Below are positions 1-8,360 of a stretch of DNA of 64,000 nucleotides, piece by piece. How positions within the stretch are numbered: position 1 is the stretch's first letter; each line of letters starts with the position of its first letter. This DNA comes from Mesorhizobium comanense (GTDB lineage Bacteria > Pseudomonadota > Alphaproteobacteria > Rhizobiales > Rhizobiaceae): contig NZ_SCNN01000002.1 in the NCBI RefSeq assembly GCF_005503535.1, positions 186,001 to 250,000 of the forward strand. The letters run 5' to 3'. A program made the position numbers and the translations under genes. A model generated the notes under the pieces. That model did not search any database and was not told where the DNA came from. It saw nothing but the letters and a program-made list of their open reading frames with translations.

Positions 1-209
1 TCGGCGGCGGCGAGGCCGGAAATCGCTTTCAGGACCGTGCTTTTCCCGGCGCCGTTGGCGCCGAGCAAAGCGACGATTTCACCTTCTTTGATCGTCAGCG
101 AAACGTCGGCAACCGCCAGGATCGCTCCGCCGTAGACAACCTCGATGCCGGAAACATCGAGAAGCTTGCGCGCAGTGGCATCGGTGATGGGAAGTGTGGC
201 GGTCATCAT
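1..209 (-). CDS. livF: Branched-chain amino acid-type ABC transporter ATPase LivF, N-terminal part (cut by window edge)
   Basis: The first roughly 70 residues of an ABC ATPase are visible; the rest lies left of the window. The Walker A motif GANGAGKST occurs near residue 52, after a short beta-strand region of the LivF type ([14 protein letters not shown]). It is the last visible gene of the minus-strand liv operon, 51 bp after the substrate-binding protein gene. Its partner in the LivF/LivG ATPase pair is the gene at 3538-4332. Two consecutive ATG codons open the frame (209 or 206). LivF proteins energise import with LivH and LivM at the inner membrane. The family call is secure; the substrate is unknown. 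Confidence 0.9.
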   Translation of the reverse strand, partial: MMTATLPITDATARKLLDVSGIEVVYGGAILAVADVSLTIKEGEIVALLGANGAGKSTVLKAISGLAAA

Positions 210-260
210 TGGCCTCATTTCATCGGGGCGCGGCATCCGCCACGCCCCGATGCCCGACAA

Positions 261-1589
261 TCAATTGGTCTCGGTGTCCGGCGTGCGCGGTGTGATGCCG
301 TGCTCCTTGGCATAGGCGGCCGCGCCTTCCTTGATCAGCGGATTGAGAAGGTCGTGGTCGGCCTTGATCCAGTCGGTCTGAAGCACCCATTTCTCCCCGT
401 CCCAACTCTGGATGCGGGCAGCGCCGCCGCCTTCATGGTCGGTGGGCGTGATCTTGATCGGCTGCAGCAGCCCTTCGAAGCCGATCTGCTTCAGCCTGGC
501 ATCGTCGATCGTCAGGTGCTCGAAGGCCCAGCGCCCTTCTTCGCCGTTCAGCGGCCTGGCGCCGAAATGCTTGTAGCCGGTGCGCAGCGCTTCCACCGCC
601 AGCGCGGCGTTGACGAGGCCGACATTGTAGTTGACCGCGCCGAAAAGCTTCTGGTCCCTCAGATCCGACTTGCCCTTGTCGAGGATCTCCGCCTTCAGGC
701 GCTTGTGGATGTCGAAATCGGTGCCGCCCGGATAGGGCGCCAGCGCCGAATAGCCGATGGCCGCCTTGCCGGCCGGGATCACGTCGGATTCGGAGCCCGC
801 CCAGACGTCGCCGATGATGTGGTCCGCCGGGAAACCGAAACGCTGCGCCGTCTTGATCGCCACGACTGTCGAAACGCCCCAGGTGCGCAGGAAGACCCAG
901 TCGGGCTTCGTCTCGCGGATCTGGCGCCATTGCGGCGATTGCTCGTTGCCCGGGTCGGCGACCGGAATCTGGATGTTTTCGAAACCGTATTTCTTGGCGA
1001 GCACATCGATCGCCGGCTGGCTGGCGCGGCCATAGGCGCTGTCGTGATAGACGGTCGCGATCTTGAGGCCCTTGAGCTTGTCGAAGCCGCCGACCTTGGA
1101 AGCGATATAGTTGATGCCGGTCGAGGCCTGGCTGTAGTAGCTGAACAGCAGCGGGAAGGCATAGGGGAACACCGTGCCGTCGACCGTTTCCGTCTTGCCG
1201 CCGGCCGGATCGATGAGCGGAATCTTGTCGGCCGCCGCTTTCTCGAGAAGGGCATAGGTCGCCGGCGTGCCGTGGGTGAAGAAGAAGGCGAGCGGCGAGC
1301 CGTCCTTGCCCGCCTTGACGCGCTCGTAGACTTCCACCGTGCGGTCAGGGCTCCATTCGGTCTCGAACTCCTCATAGTTGAGCTTCACGCCCTCGACGCC
1401 GCCCTCGACCTCGTTGATGTAGCGGAAATAGTCGCGTTCGCCGGCCCACCAGAGCTCTCCCGACGAGGCGTAGGCGCCGACCCGGTAGGTCGGCAGCGGA
1501 ATGTACTGGCTGACATCCGCGGCCCGGGTCACGGTCGCGCCTGAGAAGACGGTGCCGGCAAGAAGCGCGGCTAAAAGCAGTCGTTTCAT
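261..1589 (-). CDS. ABC transporter periplasmic substrate-binding protein, LivK type
   Basis: 442 residues. A Sec signal peptide (hydrophobic LLLAALLAGTVFSG, cleavage likely after VTRA at about residue 23) is followed by a type I periplasmic binding fold of the Peripla_BP_6/LivK family. The ATG at 1589 is chosen because it begins the signal peptide; the same frame stays open far upstream but runs antiparallel through livM and livH, where it has no meaning. It sits 11 bp after livM and 51 bp before livF. The protein would bind the solute in the periplasm and deliver it to LivHM. At about 440 residues it is longer than classical LivK (about 370), as is usual for the rhizobial relatives that carry aromatic or amide compounds. 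The ligand cannot be read from the sequence. Confidence 0.9.
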   Translation of the reverse strand: MKRLLLAALLAGTVFSGATVTRAADVSQYIPLPTYRVGAYASSGELWWAGERDYFRYINEVEGGVEGVKLNYEEFETEWSPDRTVEVYERVKAGKDGSPLAFFFTHGTPATYALLEKAAADKIPLIDPAGGKTETVDGTVFPYAFPLLFSYYSQASTGINYIASKVGGFDKLKGLKIATVYHDSAYGRASQPAIDVLAKKYGFENIQIPVADPGNEQSPQWRQIRETKPDWVFLRTWGVSTVVAIKTAQRFGFPADHIIGDVWAGSESDVIPAGKAAIGYSALAPYPGGTDFDIHKRLKAEILDKGKSDLRDQKLFGAVNYNVGLVNAALAVEALRTGYKHFGARPLNGEEGRWAFEHLTIDDARLKQIGFEGLLQPIKITPTDHEGGGAARIQSWDGEKWVLQTDWIKADHDLLNPLIKEGAAAYAKEHGITPRTPDTETN

Positions 1590-1600
1590 GGATTTAGCTC

Positions 1601-2656
1601 CTAGTTTTGAGAGGATGGAAACAGTCGCCGGCGCGCTGCCAGCCTGATGCCGAGCAGGCGCGCAAGACCTTCGGGTTCCTTGACCAGGAACCACATGATG
1701 AGCAGTCCGAAGATGCCTTTCTGGATGTTCTGCAGCAGGCCGGCATCGACGTGACCGCTGAAGAGGTGTTGGAACAGCCAGTCCAGCGCGAGGGGCAGCA
1801 GGCTGACGAAGGCGGCGCCGAGATAGGCGCCGCGAATGGTGCCGAGACCGCCGATGATGATGATGAACAGGATCTGGTAGGATCGCGACAGGCCGAAGCT
1901 CTGGACGCTGGCCGAGCCGAGATAGGCGAACGCCCAGAGCGCGCCGGAAACGCCGAGAATGAAGCTCGAGATGGCGAACGCCTGCAGCTTCGCCCGCGTC
2001 ACCGGCACGCCGATCACCGCGGCTGCCGTATCCATGTCGCGGATCGCCATCCAGTTGCGCCCGGTCTGGCTGCGCACCAGGTTGAAAGACAAAAGAGTGA
2101 GCAGCGCGACGGCGCCGAGCGTCAGATAGTAACGCCCGTGCGGCGTTTCGGCATTGAGCCCGAAGACCGTAAGGCCACGGGGCAGGGATATCGTGGCCGA
2201 CGAATTGCCATCGTAGAACCACGGGAACTTGAGGAACAGCCACTCGAAGAAGAATTGCGCGGCGAGCGTACTGACGATCAGGTAGAACCCCTTGATGCGC
2301 GTCGAGGGGATGCCGAAAGCAAGCCCCACACTGGCCGCGATCAGCCCCGAGACGATCAGCGCTAGCGGCAGGGGCAAGTCCGGCACGCGAAGCTGCAGCG
2401 AGAAGGTGGCGTAGGCGCCGACCATCATGAAAGCGCCGGCGCCGAGCGAGAGCTGTCCCGCATATCCGGTCAGAAGATTGAGGCCGAGCCCCGCGAGCGA
2501 CAGGATCAGGAAGGGAACGATGATGGCGTTGATCCAGTATTCGGAGGCCAGAAGCGGGGCGGCCAGGATCAGTATGGTGCCGGCGGCGAGGCCCGCGGCG
2601 CGCAGGGCGGCGGAGCCGTTCACGGGGGCAGCGATGCGCAGATCGATCTCGGACAT
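1601..2656 (-). CDS. livM: Branched-chain amino acid-type ABC permease LivM
   Basis: 351 residues with many hydrophobic segments and the BPD_transp_2 family pattern, including the conserved stretch GLNLLTGYAGQLSLG (about residues 57-71) and the EAA-like loop IRDMDTAAAVIGVPVTRAK. It forms the inner-membrane channel with LivH, whose gene ends 3 bp upstream, so the two are almost certainly translated together. The C-terminus is cytoplasmic and arginine-rich. The ATG start at 2656 is well placed relative to the livH stop. Its position between livH and livK is the usual operon order. Substrate specificity is set by the binding protein and is unknown. Confidence 0.92.
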   Translation of the reverse strand: MSEIDLRIAAPVNGSAALRAAGLAAGTILILAAPLLASEYWINAIIVPFLILSLAGLGLNLLTGYAGQLSLGAGAFMMVGAYATFSLQLRVPDLPLPLALIVSGLIAASVGLAFGIPSTRIKGFYLIVSTLAAQFFFEWLFLKFPWFYDGNSSATISLPRGLTVFGLNAETPHGRYYLTLGAVALLTLLSFNLVRSQTGRNWMAIRDMDTAAAVIGVPVTRAKLQAFAISSFILGVSGALWAFAYLGSASVQSFGLSRSYQILFIIIIGGLGTIRGAYLGAAFVSLLPLALDWLFQHLFSGHVDAGLLQNIQKGIFGLLIMWFLVKEPEGLARLLGIRLAARRRLFPSSQN

Positions 2657-2659
2657 GGC

Positions 2660-3541
2660 TCAGACCCTCTCGATCTGGCGTTCGCCGAACAGGCCGGCGG
2701 GGCGGATGAACAGGAAGACGAGCGCCAGCGCATAGGCGAACCAGGGCGTGATGCCGCCGCCGAGGAAGGGGCCGAGATAGGTCTCGGCAAGGCTTTCGCC
2801 GGCGCCGACGACGAGGCCGCCGACGATGGCGCCGGCAATCGAGGTGAAGCCTCCGATGATGAGGACGGGGAGCGCCTTGAGCACCACCAGGGACAGCGAG
2901 AACTGCACTCCCTGGCGTGCGCCCCACAGAAGCCCCGCGACCAGCCCGACCACACCCGCGACCGCCCACACGATCTGCCAGATACGGTTGATGTCGATGC
3001 CGAGCGACAGCGCAGCGCGCGTGTCGTCGGCGACGCCGCGAAGCTGGATGCCGATACGGGTGCGGTTAAAGAGCAGGGACAGGCCGATGCCAAGGGCCAG
3101 CGCGACACCGGCCGCGATCAGGTCGAACTGGCTGATCATGATGTCGCCGACGAAGATCGGCAGGTCGTCTATGCCGAGGTCGAGGGCGCGAACCTGTGAG
3201 CCCATGATGCCTTGGGCCACCGCCTCGATGAGGTAGGACAGGCCGAGCGTCGCCATGAACAGCGTCATCGGACTGCGGTTGGTGAGGGGCCGCAACAGCA
3301 GCTTTTCGATGGCGATCGCCATCAGCACGAGCAGCGCGATCGTGATCGCGATGGCGACGGGTGCAGGCACCCCTTGCCCGGTCAGCGAAACAAAAGTCAG
3401 CGCGCCAAAGAGCAGGATCGAGCCCTGCGCGTAATTGAAGACGCCCGACGCCTTGTAGATCAGCACGAAGCCGATCGCGACCAGCGAGTACATGGTGCCG
3501 GCGAGCAGGCCGCCGATGAGGGTTTCCAGGAACATGCTCAT
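2660..3541 (-). CDS. livH: Branched-chain amino acid-type ABC permease LivH
   Basis: 293 residues, the usual LivH length. The N-terminus (LIGGLLAGTMYSLVAIGFVLIYKASGVFNYAQG) carries the hallmark F-N-x-A-Q-G motif of the family at about residues 35-40. Around eight membrane segments follow, with the EAA-like loop RGVADDTRAALSLGID. The start codon overlaps the livG stop by 4 bp (ATGA), which indicates translational coupling. It is the inner-membrane partner of LivM. Confidence 0.93.
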   Translation of the reverse strand: MSMFLETLIGGLLAGTMYSLVAIGFVLIYKASGVFNYAQGSILLFGALTFVSLTGQGVPAPVAIAITIALLVLMAIAIEKLLLRPLTNRSPMTLFMATLGLSYLIEAVAQGIMGSQVRALDLGIDDLPIFVGDIMISQFDLIAAGVALALGIGLSLLFNRTRIGIQLRGVADDTRAALSLGIDINRIWQIVWAVAGVVGLVAGLLWGARQGVQFSLSLVVLKALPVLIIGGFTSIAGAIVGGLVVGAGESLAETYLGPFLGGGITPWFAYALALVFLFIRPAGLFGERQIERV

Positions 3542-4332
3542 GCGGCGATTTCCGTGCGTTCGGAGCCGAGATAGGCGGCGATGACATCGGGATTGTCGCG
3601 GATCGTCTCGGGCGGCCCATCGGCGAGCTTGCGGCCGTAATCGAGCACCACCACGTGGTGGGCGAGTTCGAGCACGATGCCGATGTCGTGCTCTATCAGC
3701 ACGATGGTCAGGCCGAGATCCCGATTGAGGCGTCCGATGACCGTGGCGATCTCCTGCTTTTCGGCGGCGTTCATCCCGGCGAGCGGCTCATCGAGCAGCA
3801 CCAGGCGCGGCTCGGCGACCACGGCCCTGGCAAGTTCGACTTTCTTCTGCACCCCATAGGGCAATGTGCCGACGATGGTCGCGGCGTGGCGGTCGAGGCC
3901 AAACAGACGCAGGACTTCGTGGGCCCGCTCGCGGAAGCGGCGCTCCTCGTTGCGCGCACGCGGCAGCCGGAACATTTCCTCGACAAGGGTCAGCCGCGAA
4001 TGCCGGGAGAGCCCGGTGATCACATTGTCGATGACACTCATGCCGGAAAACAGAGCGTTGTTCTGGAAGCCGCGCCCGATGCCGCGCCGGGCGGCCTCGA
4101 GGGGCTCCATGCGCCGAAAGTGCTCACCTTCGAAGATGATGTCGCCGGCATCGGGCACATAGACGCCGTTGAGGATGTTCAAAAGCGAGCTCTTGCCGGC
4201 GCCGTTCGGTCCGATGAGCGCGCAGATTTCCCGCGCTTCGACCTGGAAGGAAAGATCGGAAATAGCTTTGACGCCCTTGAATGACAGAGAGACATTCTTG
4301 ACTTGCAGGGCAGGGCGCGCGGGCGTGGTCAT
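3538..4332 (-). CDS. livG: Branched-chain amino acid-type ABC ATPase LivG
   Basis: 264 residues. Walker A GPNGAGKSS lies at residues 41-49, the LivG-type signature LPYGVQKKVELARA at roughly 157-170 and Walker B LVLLDEPLAGM just after it, followed by the H-loop segment IEHDI. Length and the LPYG signature separate it from LivF. It follows the monooxygenase gene by about 100 bp and overlaps livH by 4 bp. Together with LivF it would drive the LivHM permease from the cytoplasmic face. Confidence 0.94.
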   Translation of the reverse strand: MTTPARPALQVKNVSLSFKGVKAISDLSFQVEAREICALIGPNGAGKSSLLNILNGVYVPDAGDIIFEGEHFRRMEPLEAARRGIGRGFQNNALFSGMSVIDNVITGLSRHSRLTLVEEMFRLPRARNEERRFRERAHEVLRLFGLDRHAATIVGTLPYGVQKKVELARAVVAEPRLVLLDEPLAGMNAAEKQEIATVIGRLNRDLGLTIVLIEHDIGIVLELAHHVVVLDYGRKLADGPPETIRDNPDVIAAYLGSERTEIAA

Positions 4333-4436
4333 CGGGTGATGGTCCGTCGTTTCTGGTGTCCGGCAGCCATGGCTTCGCCTTCAGCGGCGAGCGGAGACCG
4401 CCACGGCTTGGTCTGGTCGGGGGTGCCGGCTTTGGC

Positions 4437-5843
4437 TCAGGCGGCTTCGCCGGAAGCCGCGGCCGCTTCTTCCAGCTTGACGCGTTCGATGTCGCGGAAC
4501 CGGTGGGCGGGATGGTTTGCCGGCAGGTATGGCCCTTCGCCGAACAGCTTTTCGCGCAGCGTGCCCTCGCGGTACGACGTTGCGTAGACGCCCCGCCTCT
4601 GGAGTTCGGGGACGACATAGCCGATCACGTCGGCGAAGCTGTCATGCGCCAGCGCGTAGGCGAGATTGAAGCCGTCGATGTCGGTTTCCTCAACCCATTC
4701 CTGCAGCAGGTCGGCGATGGTCGACGGCGAGCCGACAAAGAGCGGGCCGAGACCGCCAATGCCGCCCCACTTGGCCAGTTCCTCGATCGTCCACACCTTG
4801 TCGCCTTCGGCCAGATGCTCGACCGCCGAGATGATGGCGTTGGTCTTCACCTTCCTCACGGTATCGGTCGGCTTGTAGTGGCCGAAATCGATGCCGGTCC
4901 AACCCGACATCAGCACCAGCGCGCCGTCATAGGAAGCGTATCTGGCGTAGTCCTCATATTTGGCGCGGGCCTTCTCGTCTGTCTCGTCGACGATGATGGT
5001 CGCCATCGCGTAGATCAGCACCTTCTTGGGATCACGGCCTTGCGCGGCGGCCCGCTGGCGGATGTCGGCGACATAGGCGCGCGTGGCATCCTTGAGCGGC
5101 GTCGAGATGAAGACGCATTCGGCATGGCCGGCGGCGAACTGCTTGCCCGCGCCCGATGCGCCGGCCTGGAACAGGACCGGGGTGCGCTGCGGCGATGGCT
5201 CGCTGAGGTGATAGCCAGGTACCTCGAAATACTTTCCGCGGTGGCCGATCTCGTGGATCTTGGACGGATCGGCGAAAATGCCGCGCTCCTTGTCGCGGAG
5301 GACGGCGCCTTCCTCCCAACTGCCCTCGAACAGCTTGTAGAGGATCTCGACATATTCGGTCGCGACATCATAGCGGTTGTCATGCGAGCGCAGGCCGCCC
5401 TGGCCGACATTCTTGGCGCCGCTCTCCAGATAGGACGTAACGATATTCCAGCCGACGCGGCCCTTGGTGTGATGGTCGGCGGTCGAAAGCCGCCGCGCGA
5501 ATGTGTAGGGGTGCTCGAAACTGGTCGATGCGGTGATGCCGATGCCGAGATGGCTGGTCGCCAGCGCGATCGGGTTGGCAAGTTGCAACGGATCGTTGAC
5601 CGGGATCTGCACACCCTGCAGCAGCGCGTTGTCCAGGTTTCCCTTGTAGACGTCGTAGTAGCCGACGACATCGGCGATGAAGACGGATTCGAAGAAGCCT
5701 GTCTCCAGAAGCCTGGCCAGGTCGGTCCAGTACTCCAAATCCTTGTATTGCCAGGACCGGTCGCGCGGGTGACGCCAGAGCCCGGGCGACTGGTGTCCCA
5801 CGCAATTCATCTCGAAGGCATTGAAACGTACTGTCTTGGCCAT
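4437..5843 (-). CDS. FMN-dependent monooxygenase, NtaA/SnaA/DszA family (bacterial luciferase fold)
   Basis: 468 residues, the usual size of this group. The N-terminus MAKTVRFNAFEMNC and the segments WKH-like GLWRHPRDRS, FIADVVGYYDVYKG and GRVGWNIVTSYLESGAKNVG are characteristic of NtaA/SnaA/DszA enzymes, which use reduced FMN supplied by a separate reductase to attack C-N or C-S compounds. No reductase gene is present nearby. The ATG at 5843 is preferred over the upstream extension of the frame, which would run through the promoter. It is the first gene of the operon ending in livF, which suggests that the imported molecule is its substrate. The substrate (aminopolycarboxylate, sulfonate, sulfide or other) is not determinable from sequence. 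Confidence 0.88.
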   Translation of the reverse strand: MAKTVRFNAFEMNCVGHQSPGLWRHPRDRSWQYKDLEYWTDLARLLETGFFESVFIADVVGYYDVYKGNLDNALLQGVQIPVNDPLQLANPIALATSHLGIGITASTSFEHPYTFARRLSTADHHTKGRVGWNIVTSYLESGAKNVGQGGLRSHDNRYDVATEYVEILYKLFEGSWEEGAVLRDKERGIFADPSKIHEIGHRGKYFEVPGYHLSEPSPQRTPVLFQAGASGAGKQFAAGHAECVFISTPLKDATRAYVADIRQRAAAQGRDPKKVLIYAMATIIVDETDEKARAKYEDYARYASYDGALVLMSGWTGIDFGHYKPTDTVRKVKTNAIISAVEHLAEGDKVWTIEELAKWGGIGGLGPLFVGSPSTIADLLQEWVEETDIDGFNLAYALAHDSFADVIGYVVPELQRRGVYATSYREGTLREKLFGEGPYLPANHPAHRFRDIERVKLEEAAAASGEAA

Positions 5844-5854
5844 GGAGCATTTGT

Positions 5855-5931
5855 CCGTACTGATATGAACGGCACAGTACGGGCGGAAATCCACTCGATA
5901 CAGAAATTCTATCTTTTTTATAGACATTATA
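5855..5931 (-). promoter_or_regulatory. Putative promoter and operator region of the monooxygenase-liv operon
   Basis: Read on the minus strand, a perfect TATAAT box occupies 5931-5926, but no good -35 hexamer lies 16-18 bp upstream, which suggests dependence on an activator. Just downstream is an inverted repeat TCTAT-N7-ATAGA (5908-5924), and between it and the start codon a perfect 8-bp inverted repeat CCGTACTG-N12-CAGTACGG (5855-5882). The region is much more AT-rich than its surroundings. The repeats are seen directly; a function as operators is inference. Confidence 0.45.
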
Positions 5932-6030
5932 GGAAAAAGGCATTCCTCGGCGATGGGCGCCGTCGGTGTTGCCCGTTCTGCGTCATGCCGAAGTGCAACG
6001 CGCGCGAGCAAACGAACTCCAGCAAGGTGT

Positions 6031-7032
6031 TCAGCCCTTTTCCTGCGCGCCCAGATCCACGGCTCGTTGATAGCGCGCCAGCATCTCCTGCACTCCCGGT
6101 TCGCGCTCGGGCAGCGGTGGCAGGCCGCGTATGACGCGCAGCTTGTCCACAAAGGCGCCGGGGCCATATTTGCGACGAAACTCCCTGGCTCTCGGGTGGA
6201 CCCCGCAGGCGGCCAGAAACCTACGTTTGAGATAGGTCGATTTCTTAAGGGGGGAGGGAAGAATGGCCTCGGCAAGAATCCTTACGCGCAGGACGTCGGG
6301 CGCTCTCATGGCTTCGACGAGGTCCTGCTGCTCGGCCGCCGTGTCTTCGACATAGCTGCCCCTGCGTGTGCCGGAGAACAGGCTGAGCACGGTCAAATGC
6401 GGCATCGTCGCGATCACGGCGCCTTTACGCCATGCGCGGAAGAGCCAGTCCTGCGAACTTTCGCAGAAGCACTGGACGGCCGGCCGCCAGGGGCCGAGCC
6501 AGGGGAGCGACGACCGCCTGACAACTTGCGCCGATCCGTATCCGGCCGTGATGACGGGATCGTAGAAGCCGTTCCTGCCAACCCCGAAGATCAGGTTCCT
6601 GGGGAGATCGCCTTGATCTGATCGCGGCTCGATGATGGCACCGCGGGCGATGACGATGTCGGCGCTGGTCGCATCCATCCAGCCGGTGGTTGCCGCCAGA
6701 TGGTCGGGGAACCAGAGGTCGTCATGGTTGAGCAAGGCGACGAAGCGCCCGCGCGCTCTGGCAAGGCCTATGTTGTTGGGGCCGGATTGTTCACCGAAAT
6801 TGACCGGCAGGTCGACATAGGCGATGCGCGCATCGGCGAAGCCGGCGATGGCCGCCGCCGTATCAGGAGCACAGGCATCGCCGATGACGAGGATCTCGAA
6901 ATCCTGCAGGGTCTGACGCAGCACACTGTAGAGGGCTTGCCGCAAGGCGGCGGGCCGGTTGTGAGTGGCGATCACCACTGAGACAAGCGGCGTGGCCCGC
7001 CCGGTTGGATCGGACTGGCCGGGCCGTTCCAC
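6031..7032 (-). CDS. Glycosyltransferase family 2
   Basis: 333 residues if translation begins at the GTG at 7032, which lies one base past the stop of the upstream cupin gene and so fits coupled translation. The GT-A fold is clear: VSVVIATHNRP (about 17-27), the nucleotide-binding acidic motif NHDD (102-105) in the context LLNHDDLWFPDHLAA, and FCESSQDWLFRAWR further on. The protein would transfer a sugar from a nucleotide donor to a lipid- or polymer-linked acceptor at the cytoplasmic membrane. The frame is open upstream through the cupin gene, but that part is antiparallel noise. Donor and acceptor are unknown. Confidence 0.85.
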   Translation of the reverse strand: MERPGQSDPTGRATPLVSVVIATHNRPAALRQALYSVLRQTLQDFEILVIGDACAPDTAAAIAGFADARIAYVDLPVNFGEQSGPNNIGLARARGRFVALLNHDDLWFPDHLAATTGWMDATSADIVIARGAIIEPRSDQGDLPRNLIFGVGRNGFYDPVITAGYGSAQVVRRSSLPWLGPWRPAVQCFCESSQDWLFRAWRKGAVIATMPHLTVLSLFSGTRRGSYVEDTAAEQQDLVEAMRAPDVLRVRILAEAILPSPLKKSTYLKRRFLAACGVHPRAREFRRKYGPGAFVDKLRVIRGLPPLPEREPGVQEMLARYQRAVDLGAQEKG

Positions 7033-7033
7033 G

Positions 7034-7579
7034 CTACACCAGCTTGTAAGGGATTTGGTCCGTGTCCGGCGGCAGGCGCCAATGGTCGGGCGCCTCGTAT
7101 GAATAGGCCTTGTCGACGAGATTGAGCAGCAAAGCCGTTTCCGGGCCAAGCGCGGTCACGCCATGCCAGACGCCTGGCGGAATGATGACAATGGCCGGAC
7201 GCGACGCCCCGGTTATCTTGTGCCAGACCGTGCCGAAGCTGGGCGAGGCCTTTCGGCCGTCGTAGAGCGATATGCGCACGCTGCCGGTGCAGCAGAAAAG
7301 CCGGTCCAGCGTCGTCTGGTGCGCGTGCCAGCCCGTCACCGCGCCTGGATACATCGTGCGCTGGAAGACCTGGCCGACAGGCCGTTGATCGAGATCCCAC
7401 TCGTCCCGAAAGACCTCGGTCAGGTAGCCGTTGGAGGTTGCGACCGGCTTGATTTCCTTGATTCTGACGCCGTCGATCGACGGCGGGTCGATGGCGAGCC
7501 AGTCCGATGTCACGGTTTGCTGGTCGGGTGTTCCAGTGGCCATCCAGCCATCTGGCGCTGCGCGGTGATCACTGGTCAT
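7034..7579 (-). CDS. RmlC-like cupin (dTDP-4-dehydrorhamnose 3,5-epimerase-like)
   Basis: 181 residues. A cupin core resembles RmlC: PGAVTGWHAHQTTLDRLF (H85, H87 and D92), then GSVRISLYDGRKASPSFG and IIPPGVWHGV (H139), followed by a Y-S-Y-E region near residue 167. RmlC enzymes invert C3 and C5 of a keto-deoxysugar; relatives of this kind often act as sugar 3- or 5-epimerases or ketoisomerases. The adjacent glycosyltransferase, one base downstream, supports a role in making an unusual glycan sugar. No rmlA, rmlB or rmlD neighbours are present, so the precursor must come from elsewhere. Confidence 0.75.
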   Translation of the reverse strand: MTSDHRAAPDGWMATGTPDQQTVTSDWLAIDPPSIDGVRIKEIKPVATSNGYLTEVFRDEWDLDQRPVGQVFQRTMYPGAVTGWHAHQTTLDRLFCCTGSVRISLYDGRKASPSFGTVWHKITGASRPAIVIIPPGVWHGVTALGPETALLLNLVDKAYSYEAPDHWRLPPDTDQIPYKLV

Positions 7580-7655
7580 ATTCAAGCCCCCCAGCCCGGC
7601 GGATCCGATAACGGACTGTCTCATCACTGGCAAGCCGGCCCGCCGCTGGCCAAAC

Positions 7656-7687
7656 AAAAACCCGTGAGATCGCTCCCACGGGTTTTT
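7656..7687. terminator. Bidirectional rho-independent terminator
   Basis: A perfect 11-bp stem AAAAACCCGTG / CACGGGTTTTT with a 10-base loop, ending in a run of T on both strands. It lies just past the bamE stop (minus strand) and separates bamE from the cupin gene. Confidence 0.85.
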
Positions 7688-7730
7688 GGTCGCCTGAGAC
7701 AGTGTGGCCCGAAAGACTGGCCGAAGAGGA

Positions 7731-8249
7731 TTAGACGCCGCCAGCTCCTGGGATGCCGGGTGCGATCTTGCTGGCGCCGCTGATGATCTGGCTGAGGAAG
7801 TTCTGGTCCTTGCCGCCGGTCGGCGTGGTGCGCGAGATGAAGTCGAAAATCTTGCCGTCCTTGAGACCGTAATTGGCGATCTGCGTGACGCGGCCATCGG
7901 CGCCGAAATAGACCGCCAGCACTTTCTGGTCGACCAGCCTGGGCTTGTCGAAGGCGACATAGCGCTTGCGCGTCTGCGAGATGTAATAAAACGCCTCATT
8001 GTCGAAGGTCGCCGTCGTCGACGGCGTGCCAAGCGCCAGCAGCACCTGCTCGCGGCTCGACCCGACCGGCACCGAATCGACCGCCTGCTGGTCGATGACA
8101 TAACCTTGCGTAAACGTCTCGCTCGGGTTGAGATCGCCGATCATCTTGTTTGTGTGGCAGGCCGACAACGCCGAAACGACGAGCAGCAGTGAAACCGCGC
8201 TAGCGGGCCTGGACGTGAAGGTCGACTTGAAATTCAGCGCGCGCAACAA
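7731..8249 (-). CDS. bamE: Outer membrane assembly lipoprotein BamE (SmpA/OmlA family)
   Basis: About 172 residues. After a short basic start comes a lipoprotein signal peptide (SAVSLLLVVSALSAC) whose lipobox cysteine is followed by HTN. The SmpA/OmlA core follows: GYVIDQQAVDSVPVGSSREQV, LLALGTPSTTATF and a region matching the BamE beta-strands. BamE stabilises the BAM complex that inserts beta-barrel proteins into the outer membrane. No ATG precedes the signal peptide; three in-frame TTG codons (8252, 8249, 8246) follow a GGAG at 8258-8255, and the middle one has the best spacing, so the start is uncertain by one codon either way. A TATAAT-like box overlaps this RBS. The gene is divergent from the UQCC chaperone gene, a common alphaproteobacterial order. 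Confidence 0.88.
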   Translation of the reverse strand: MLRALNFKSTFTSRPASAVSLLLVVSALSACHTNKMIGDLNPSETFTQGYVIDQQAVDSVPVGSSREQVLLALGTPSTTATFDNEAFYYISQTRKRYVAFDKPRLVDQKVLAVYFGADGRVTQIANYGLKDGKIFDFISRTTPTGGKDQNFLSQIISGASKIAPGIPGAGGV

Positions 8250-8360
8250 CAATTCTCCATTATATCGCCGCAACTTGCGCTGGGCCGCAAAACCGGTAAA
8301 CCAGCTTGCTTGCCGATGCAACAAGGCCAATTCAACAAACGGTCCCCGGAGACCATCCCC

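Noticed and set aside
300..1544. A 414-codon open frame on the plus strand opposite the binding-protein gene
   Set aside because: It is antisense to a gene with clear signal peptide and fold; its product has no domain, and such mirror frames are common at this GC content.
261..2969. A 902-codon minus-strand frame extending the binding protein upstream
   Set aside because: The extra 460 codons lie over livM and livH in another frame and are rich in Arg and Pro; the true start is at the signal peptide (1589).
4356..6134. A 592-codon plus-strand frame opposite the monooxygenase gene
   Set aside because: Antisense to a well-supported family member and running through its AT-rich promoter; composition is that of a shadow frame.
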